64,000 nucleotides of DNA from Thalassia testudinum (taxonomy: Eukaryota; Streptophyta; Magnoliopsida; Alismatales; Hydrocharitaceae). The position numbers and the translations under genes are program-made. The notes under the pieces are model-generated. The model did no database searches, was not told the origin of the DNA, and saw nothing but the letters and a program-made list of their open reading frames with translations. Location: NCBI GenBank assembly GCA_037157565.1, contig JAZHRO010000063.1:88626001-88690000 (forward strand). The letters are read 5' to 3'. The stretch's first letter is position 1. Each line of letters begins with the position of its first letter. Positions 56,669 through 64,000 of this stretch are shown here, piece after piece.

Positions 56669-57862
56669 GGAGCCCTGCAATACAAGCAATCAGCCCTATC
56701 CTTTGGTGGGTTAGCCTAAAGACCTACAGACTCCCAAGACCCATCTTGAGATCATAGTTGATTTGGTCTACTTTATCTTGTTAATCCAACTAGTTAGAAG
56801 GAGGGGCTGGGAGAAGGTTCTTCCTTTGGATTGTGCCTCCGGTTCCTAGTGTACCTCCCAACCACAGTCGTTTGACGCTATTCCCTTAGTTAGACATCAG
56901 ATGGACTAGCAAAAGTAGATTAATCGACAAAAATCTCAGTCTGAGCCCCGAAGAGTGAATCAATCCTTAAGGCCAACGTCTACTCAGTTTTAATTAGGCT
57001 AGGGATGGTTTTGTTCTTAGAATGTGATGGGCCCTTTAGATGGGTTGTGCCCTTAATGATCAGTTAAAATGTGTGTGTGTGCACGACCAAGGTTTGCAAA
57101 CAAGGTTATTTGATGATATGTCTTTTAGTGTTTAACCTTATCTAGTAGCTTTTATAGTTTAATCTTTAGGTTCGTTCAATTAGGTTTAGTAGAACACTCC
57201 AAGTTTTGAAAGCACTGGTGATGATATATTCCTTTAGAAATCGAAAACTAATGTGTAGTGCCTGGTTCAGTGTAAAGATCAACCCTAACCAGCAAGCTAC
57301 TGATGGATCGCTTTTAATTTGAGTGGTGAGGCCCAAACAGTTCAATCAATTGGCCTATTGCACCATTTAGTTAAGGCACACAAAAATGTTTGACCTATTC
57401 AGATTTCTACTCACTTATGTGTGTGTTAAGTGTACCGGATCCACAGGTCAGATTTCAGTTAAGCAATAGAATCGATGTGATTGTGTGCCTTAGGGTAAGA
57501 ACTTGTGGGTGTTAAGTGCATAGCCTTCAATTAAATCCCACAAGAGAAGAGTATTTTTTTTATTTTTTAATATATGTGGGTGGGCGAGGTGAGGTGAAGT
57601 GACAATCAAACAATCAAATCTATCCTAGGGTTTATGCAACCATCTAAGTTGATTTGAGTTTGAGTATTAGGTTATGGAATAGAAATCTAGTGGGTAGGTG
57701 GTAGGGATAAACTTGCAAATGTCTCTACCCACACTCTACTCCAATCTACTACCTCAGCTCCTCGATCATGTTCTTGTAAGATAATAAATTGAAGAAGAAA
57801 GATATGTTAGAAAAATATGTAAGTAATGCAGGAAAATGCGAGAAAAATCAAAGAGTGTTGTC
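56669..57862 (-). other. Element H, leader with conserved block and splice-acceptor-like site
   Basis: Minus-strand sequence gcttgtattgcag|ggctcc (AG at 56675-56676) directly precedes the ATG. The conserved leader block is at 56815-56880. The remainder is collinear with C's and F's leaders. No gene is seen. Confidence 0.62.
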
Positions 57863-57880
57863 TCGCTGGCAACGACGCCA
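57863..57880 (-). other. Primer binding site, tRNA-Asp type (element H)
   Basis: Minus strand TGGCGTCGTTGCCAGCGA, three bases from the LTR, matches the tRNA-Asp complement at 15 of 18 positions. Confidence 0.86.
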
Positions 57881-57883
57881 AAA

Positions 57884-58727
57884 TGATAGCGATGGAGATT
57901 TGGCACGAAATGGTTGGAGTTTGGAAAACCCGTCGTCGTAATACTATTCGCGAGAAAATTCATCGATCAGATAAAATTTATAACCAAAACTCAAAAAGTA
58001 AGTCCTGGGTCGAACACGTCGAGGCGAACATTTGGTTTGAAAAAAATAAGTGTTTTGCTTTTATTCATTTTTGTCATTTTTTGTCTTTTCTAATTTTTTT
58101 GGTATTTTTAGCAAGCAAGAGATTAGGTTAATGAATTCTTATCTAACTAATCTACTTGCAAAATATAAGAGAGAGAGTGAGAGCAACAATCACATATATT
58201 TCTGAAGCAAATGTTTTCTACAACTAAGAAAGCGAGAAAGATTACACTACAAAAGCAAAAAGAAAGTTATAGGTGAGAGAAATCCCCCTCGACGGTTGCT
58301 CAGAGGATGACTAGCTTTAACGTCACCTGGAGAAGGTGGTGAGGAGCAGGATGAACGAGGACGGAGTTGGAGGATGGAGGGCAGAGGGTGGGGTAGGATG
58401 GCATCGCGGCGAGGATCATCTTCCCAAAAGGAGGTGAGAGCACAACAGCGAGATGCTCCATGAATGGGGATGAGAGGCAGGAACAAATGTTTGTTTTCTA
58501 CTCTAGAGGAGCACTCCGAGCTTGGGACAATCTCTCTCTAGAGCCTTGGAGGTGGTGAGAGGAAGAAAGGAAGAGATGAAGAAAAATGGGAGGGGTAGGG
58601 GTCCTTTTATAGTGGAGGAAAGGATAAATTTTGTATACAAGACATTTAGTGATGGTTATAAACGTCACTGAAGGTCCATTGCAAACATCGCTAAAGATAG
58701 CCCATGCGCCCACCAATTACTAAGTGC
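57884..58727 (-). mobile_element. Element H, 5' LTR, part 1 of 2
   Basis: Matches 52092-52905. Contains the promoter copy: minus-strand TATA at 58603-58612, inverted repeat 58645-58674, third half-site 58686-58696. Interrupted by solo LTR I. Confidence 0.88.
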
Positions 58728-60786
58728 TGACAAGGCCATTTTTGCAAGCTTTGAAATTGTTGGAAATCGTAGTATAGTCACGCTAAACCCTTCATCAAAA
58801 TATTTAATTGATTACGAAACTTACGTAGATTTCTTTTCTTTTTAGAATTTGAGTCCCAGTCATTTGTCTCTGGGAGGCATAAAAACAAGTCGAGATTTGA
58901 ATCGGCTTTTCTAACTTAAATCTAACCTAATATTTTTGGCCTTTTTGCCTTTTGCATTTTTTTTTGTGTTTTTTATTTTTATTTTGAAAAGTGAAATGAT
59001 ACCTAGATCTAGATAAACTAGCAAAAACCTAAGTGACTATGTGCAGCTAAATGAGGCCATGGTGGCCCTGCACGGTGTGACAAACCTAAGTTGCATGAAG
59101 AAAAAGACAATCAATCATAGAACGATGATCACACAATATTATTTATGCATTAAAATGTCAACACATGTACACTAGAAAGCATATAAATAGAGAAAATCCC
59201 TCACATAGAGAAGTTGCCACTAGGGCCATTGGCCTTGTGTGAGGGTGTAGGCTAGACCTTGGGTATGCAAACCCATCTACACGCCTACCAAAAGAGATGG
59301 CCGGCCACAAGAGGCTATGGGTGAGCCTTCATGGCCATCCAAGAAGAAGAAGAAAGAGAGGGGGCGAGTGCACCCAAGTGGTGAGAGGGTAGCATGCCCA
59401 CGAGAAAAAGAGAGGGTGGAGAACCCTTCTTCTTCCTAATAGTCCTTGAAGCTTTGGAGGAGCTTCTTCCTACCCGCCCATGGAGGAGCTTTGGAGGAGG
59501 AGGACGACCTTAAGAGGAAAGGAGGAGAGGTGTGGTTGCAAGTGAGAGGTGGAGGATGATTAATTTCGTGGCTCCACTTTTTGTCCTCATGGGAAGGCTC
59601 CATTTGGTTGCCACTTTTGGTGGCTCCAAAAATAGCTAATGCCACATTTTTAGGATCTAGGTTTGACACAAGTTTTAGGGTTTCCAAGATAGTGTGCGTG
59701 GGTTTGGCAGGGGTAAAATAGGAAGGTGTGGGTGTGTGTGTTTGTGTGTGGGTGTGTGTTTTTCGTAGGGCTAGGTTGTGGGTTTTTGTAGGATTAGGTG
59801 CTAAATAGGTTGGGTCAATCTAGATTAAATGGGTGTGGACCTAGTTAGTCTTAGGAATGTGTAATTGGATAGGAGTGATCCAAATTAGGTCTAGGTCAAG
59901 TCTAATTGGATGTGTACATGTGATTAGGATAGGGTAACCCTAATAGGCATGAGTCAATTAGAGATCCTGGGTGGATCTAATTGGGCTCGGGTGCATCTAA
60001 TCAACTGTAGATGCACCTAATTAGGTATGGGATGGTTCAATTGGGTTAGGGATAGGATAAGTAGGGCTATGGATAGTGAACTAGGCTTAGGAGGTCTCTA
60101 ATTAGGTTTCCTAAGGTGTCTGGTGGGGTTCCTAGGTCAAAATAGGTAAGCTAAGGCTTCTAACACCAAAATTAGGAACCAAACAGCAGTATCAGACATC
60201 CAGGATAATGGTCAGACATCTTATACTACAAAATTAGACATCTGGACATTAAATTGGACGTCCAATTCTGTATCAGTATGAGTTTTGGCTTCCTGAATTG
60301 ATATTCTACAGAAATTAGATGTCCAGCCAGATGTCTGGACATTCTAAAAGGTGCTAGAGAGTGGGTTTTAGGTTTTCTAAGGTGGGTTTTGGTTCCTAAG
60401 TGTTTGGGAGAGGGATAGGGTGGATAAGAAAATGGATAATGCTATCCATCTTTGGGTTCTGAGGCTAAGGTGCCCTAATGGAGGTGGTTTTGGGTTTAGG
60501 AAGGCTGTCCTAGGGTTTGTAAGGGTAGGGATAAGGCTATCCTCCTCACTCCTCTTATCTAGATCAGTCTTCTTTCTTTATTGCTTTATTCCACTATCTC
60601 CTACATCCTGGATCACTTTATTATCTGCAAATAGTAATAAAAGCCATTAAATAGCAGGATATTTCATCTTATTCTAAATAAACTAATGCAATGCATGATA
60701 TGCAAGATATCAATGTAATATCCAAAATTTAAGCTAGGTTCAAATATTATTTAGGTTGATTAGGACCCATGATTGCTGTGCAATCA
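58728..60786 (-). mobile_element. Element I: solo LTR of the B/D family
   Basis: A single LTR-like block, plus-strand ends TGACAAGG and GCAATCA, about 2.06 kb, flanked by agtgc (58723-58727) and agcgt (60787-60791), which differ by two transitions. It resembles the LTRs of D and B, including CAATTG (about 59870-60060) and GACGTC-type (about 60180-60350) clusters. No internal region or second LTR is adjacent, so it is probably the product of LTR-LTR recombination. A GT-rich run lies at 59725-59762. Confidence 0.75.
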
Positions 60787-60791
60787 AGCGT

Positions 60792-61417
60792 GTGCTCTAC
60801 GCGCCCGTGTCGCGTGCACACGTGCGCTGCACTGTTGTCACTACCTTCATGCATACCTGCTAAGTTGCTTTGCGGGCATGCCTCCGCGCATGCGTTCCTG
60901 CACTGCTATGCGCATGCGGTGGCACATGTGTGGGCATGGGTGGCCTGGGTTGTGCCACGTGGTACGATCTAGGCCGTCCATCTTCTTTCCTTTGTAGGAG
61001 TTGCTACAGAGGTCAAATTTAGTCAATTTTTACACCGTTGGGCTGCGATCGTCGACCCGAATCCATCGTATGATCGGATTTGTTGTTTGAAGCTCTGGAT
61101 TTCATCACCTAGTCCCTCAATCATTGATCTTCCTCAGATTGCATATGGTGCTACAGGACTCCGATCAAGGCGATTTCGGAGATGTTGGACTCTGATCATC
61201 ATCCTAATCAGATCCGTACAGTTAGGTCATCAACCCAAGGCTCCGAATTAAATCTTCTTCTTCCCTTGCCATAAAAAGATGTAATTAACCTAAAATATAC
61301 AGAACTACTCTAATTGCAGAATTATGCATGCTATGAAATATTTATAATATGAAATGCATATCTAAGCTAGAACATGCATGAATAGGCATTTTATGCTGAA
61401 TAATTATGTCTACATCA
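60792..61417 (-). mobile_element. Element H, 5' LTR, part 2 of 2
   Basis: Matches 52905-53510 and ends CTACATCA. The G-box-like palindrome is near 60951-60964. Confidence 0.88.
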
Positions 61418-62402
61418 GTGGTGTAACCTAAGGAAAACCTAAACCTAGTCTCCACTTACTCCATTCTTAAATCAACAAATTGTGGATCTAAGAAGACCCA
61501 CTCCTTTCCCAATTTAGCTGCCACCTAAGAACTTCTAGAGGCATCTCTCCAATGCCTACCTTAGGTCCTCCAATTCTATAAAAGGCTACCTACGATGGCT
61601 GCCCATGACACCACCATCTCCACTTCCACCTTCATTCATAAGCACCCTCATCACCACCTTCCTCCATGTCCAAGAAGCTCCTCCACCACCTTCTCAAAAG
61701 GTTGGCCACACCACCTTGGACGTCTTCATTCCCTCCTACCACCTCAAGCCACACACGGCCACCAAGGCCTACCTCTAGTGCCCATTTTTCCTATAGAATT
61801 AATGTTCTTCATGTTTAATTTCTTGCATTACTTTGTGCTAGTATCCTAGTAATGTTATCTATTAGAGTGCATGCATACTCTCCATGAGATCCATGCATGC
61901 ATATCTCTTCTGTTAGCATAGATCTCATCATTTTCAAATTCCTTATACAAGCATTTCGCTAGAATCCATTGTAAATGGCTTAATTCGATGAAATAAAATT
62001 GTTTGTTATATCCATTTGGATCTTAGTCTCATTTTAAGCAAATAAAAATGTCTATTCCGGAAAACATAAACAATTTATTGCTAGATAGGAATTCGATTGG
62101 AAGTATATGATTGGTAGTAGTGCTCACTGAAACACATACTTTCACGTTTGTTATTTTCCTAACTCATGCGCTTATACTTCACATAAACAATGCAACCGGT
62201 GAGTCCTATTTATGCATTATTGAAACATGAATGCGATTCTAAATGAGTAGAGAAAAGAAAAATTAAAGTCAAACATGCAAAAAGCACGCCTCCCTAAGAT
62301 CGATCGAGACTCACCAAGTCTCATTAAAATATTATTGAAGATAGATTTTGCGTCTCTACTACGACCTGAATCAAATCAAACTCGTGATTTACGATTTCAA
62401 CA
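61418..62402 (+). mobile_element. Element B, 3' LTR, part 3 of 3
   Basis: Continues B's LTR after H. Reverse complement of the TATA-proximal and R/U5 parts of D's LTR. A TATA-like TATAAAAGG is at about 61575-61583. The right end is uncertain: it could be TTCAACA at 62402 or a point up to 62415, because B's left end is outside the window and no target copy can be checked. Confidence 0.7.
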
Positions 62403-62786
62403 ACCTTACTGAACATTATTGAATATACCTAAATTTGAACCCTAAAAGCTACTAAGCAAGATTTGAACCTTAAAAGACATCGTATTTATAATAATCTTGC
62501 TTGAAAACTCCTAGTTGTGCACACATACACTTGTAAACTGATCATTAAGTGCACAACCCATTAAAAGGGCCCACCACATTCCAGAGCACAACACAATCCT
62601 AAGCCTAATTAAAATTGAGTAGACGTTGACCTTAAGAATTGGACTCGCTCTTCAGGGCTTAAATTGAGATTGCTTACAATTAACCTACTCCTACTAGTTC
62701 ATCTGTTGTCTAGCTAGGGGAGTACCATCAAACGACAGTAGTTGGGGTGTATCAAAGGAACCTAAGGCAAAAGTCAAGGGAAGAAC
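62403..62786 (+). mobile_element. Element A: leader remnant of an older C/F/H-like element
   Basis: Matches C's leader 45880-46252 on the same strand, including the conserved block (62727-62786). It stops abruptly inside that block, where J begins. This is the oldest layer seen. Confidence 0.7.
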
Positions 62787-64000
62787 TGATCTAAAAAATA
62801 GACATTTTGTTAAAAGTGGGTTTTTAATGTTGTTGTGACACGTATCTTTGCAATCAACTTTTACAATTTATAATACCTAGATAGTGGAGTATTTAGGGTT
62901 GTCCAAGGAGGCCAATTTGTTAATCACATGAATTGGTTCTCTCTCACCTCTCAACTCAACACATATATTTTTGTGCTTTTCATTTTCTTGTTGTTTTTAT
63001 ATTTTTCAAAACAATCAAGCAACAGAATGCTGAGTGATAATTATGCTAATGACTACACCTATCACTAATCCTAAGTGACATGGATGAGTCTCGTCTTCTA
63101 AGCTCACCCTAGGCAAGTGCACCTAGAGTAATTAGAAGAAGAAGATGTGGTGCACAAATAAACTAATAGCAACATGAAAGACACACTAAGCTAGAAAGAA
63201 CGAAATTGAAGGCAATAGACAACTTTGTATTACTAGCAAAGCAAGGGATAAGTCACTGAATGCTTCTTACAATAGAAAGAAAAACTACACTAGATAATAC
63301 AAAGAAAATAGAGATGAAGAAAATCCTCCAAAGATGGTAAAGAAGGAATGGTCCTTGCTCTAAGCAAAATAGCTCTTATGCTTGAAAGGAATGCTTCCTT
63401 GCTTCTGATATGATGACTCCTCCAAGCTTTCCTCCAAGGTAGGTGACAACCACCTTGCTCCTCCTCTTGCTTGGCCGTCCCCTAGTGTTGAAGATCTCCT
63501 CCTTTGGCATGGCTAAGGGAGAAGAAGGAGAGGAAGAAGGTACCAAGGGGGCAGGTGTGTGCCCCCTTATTCTTCTTCTCTTCTCCTTCCTCCTTGGCAT
63601 GAAGATGGAACCCAAACTAAATAAAGAAGATGGAACCTAACTAATGGAGTGGGGATCATTCCAAGTGGTGGTTGGATGTGTTTTTATAGGATGGGAAGGT
63701 GGTGGTTGGCGTGGGAATTAGGTGTAGGGCTAGGATTAGGTTTGGTGAGTAGTTAAGGGTTGTTATGGGAATCCTAGGGTGTAGGATAGTTGGTGCCATT
63801 CTTAGGGATAAAAAGGGGGGTAGTTATGGGTGGAAGGGCACCTAAAAGGTGGCACCAAAAATGAAGAGAAGCCACCATTTTGGTGCCACCGAGGAGGGTT
63901 CTAGAAGGGGAGTATGTGTAGGGTAGGGATGGCTTGTAGGGGCAGGTGTATGGCTAGGATGTGAGGGTTTATGAAGGGAAAGTGTTGGCACCAAGGTAGG
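62787..64000 (-). mobile_element. Element J: LTR-like insertion, truncated by window end
   Basis: A TG start (TGATCTAAAA) sits exactly where A's conserved leader block is cut after aagaac. A minus-strand TATA-like box (CTATAAAAAC, about 63684-63693) suggests minus orientation. The layout (purine-rich part, CT-rich part, then TATA) resembles other LTRs here. The partner LTR and target copy (expected agaac) are outside the window. The frames at 63376-63640 are not supported as genes. Confidence 0.5.

Larger units (their letters stand above)
52092..61417 (-). mobile_element. Element H: LTR retrotransposon carrying the orphan ORF
   Basis: Minus-strand insertion in B's LTR. LTRs are 52092-53510 (3') and 57884-58727 plus 60792-61417 (5', split by solo LTR I). 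The flanks gcggc (52087-52091) and gtggt (61418-61422) fit a target duplication changed by two transitions. Its primer site, leader block, splice-acceptor-like site, orphan ORF and twin hairpins parallel C and, apart from the ORF, F. No pol is present. Confidence 0.88.

Noticed and set aside
1..64000. CRISPR arrays, operons or host protein genes
   Set aside because: No regular spacer-repeat arrays and no host gene motifs; all long frames fall in retrotransposon context.

Overview
The window looks like plant nuclear heterochromatin. It holds no host gene, rRNA or genuine tRNA gene, and nothing bacterial. Every stretch can be assigned to long terminal repeat (LTR) retrotransposons of the Ty3/gypsy Athila type, recognised by RT and integrase motifs and by primer sites for tRNA-Asp. 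Monocot or dicot cannot be decided from this sequence.

The key to the window is nesting; letters are my labels, oldest first. Element A (remnant 62403-62786) was hit by B (plus strand; inner part 1-1302; 3' LTR split into 1303-1647, 51281-52091 and about 61418-62402). C (plus, 1648-51275, duplicated target atagg on both sides) landed in B's LTR. D (minus, 2178-20359) and F (minus, 21374-44907, duplicated target atatg) landed in C's 5' LTR. E (minus, 4538-12943, duplicated target gcagc) sits inside D, and G (plus, 24386-36033) sits inside F. H (minus, 52092-61417) is a second hit in B's LTR and carries a solo LTR, I (58728-60786). J (62787 to the window end) is a further insertion into A. Removing the insertions restores full-length LTR pairs of about 1.4-2.2 kb.

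F and G carry degraded gag, protease, RT, RNase H and integrase. They are the only formerly autonomous elements seen. C, D, E and H lack gag-pol and instead carry a related orphan reading frame: a Tyr/Pro/Ser-rich N-terminus, then a helical stretch, then an acidic region. The longest intact piece is 448 codons, in E.

Shared noncoding modules suggest which autonomous element mobilised which orphan carrier. C, H and F share a leader, a splice-acceptor-like site, a promoter palindrome and twin 3' hairpins. E and G share a different leader and an LTR hairpin. The LTRs of C and F also contain a tRNA-like block with well-kept A and B boxes about 440-540 bases upstream of the TATA box. All genes described here are relics of mobile DNA; nothing indicates a host pathway.
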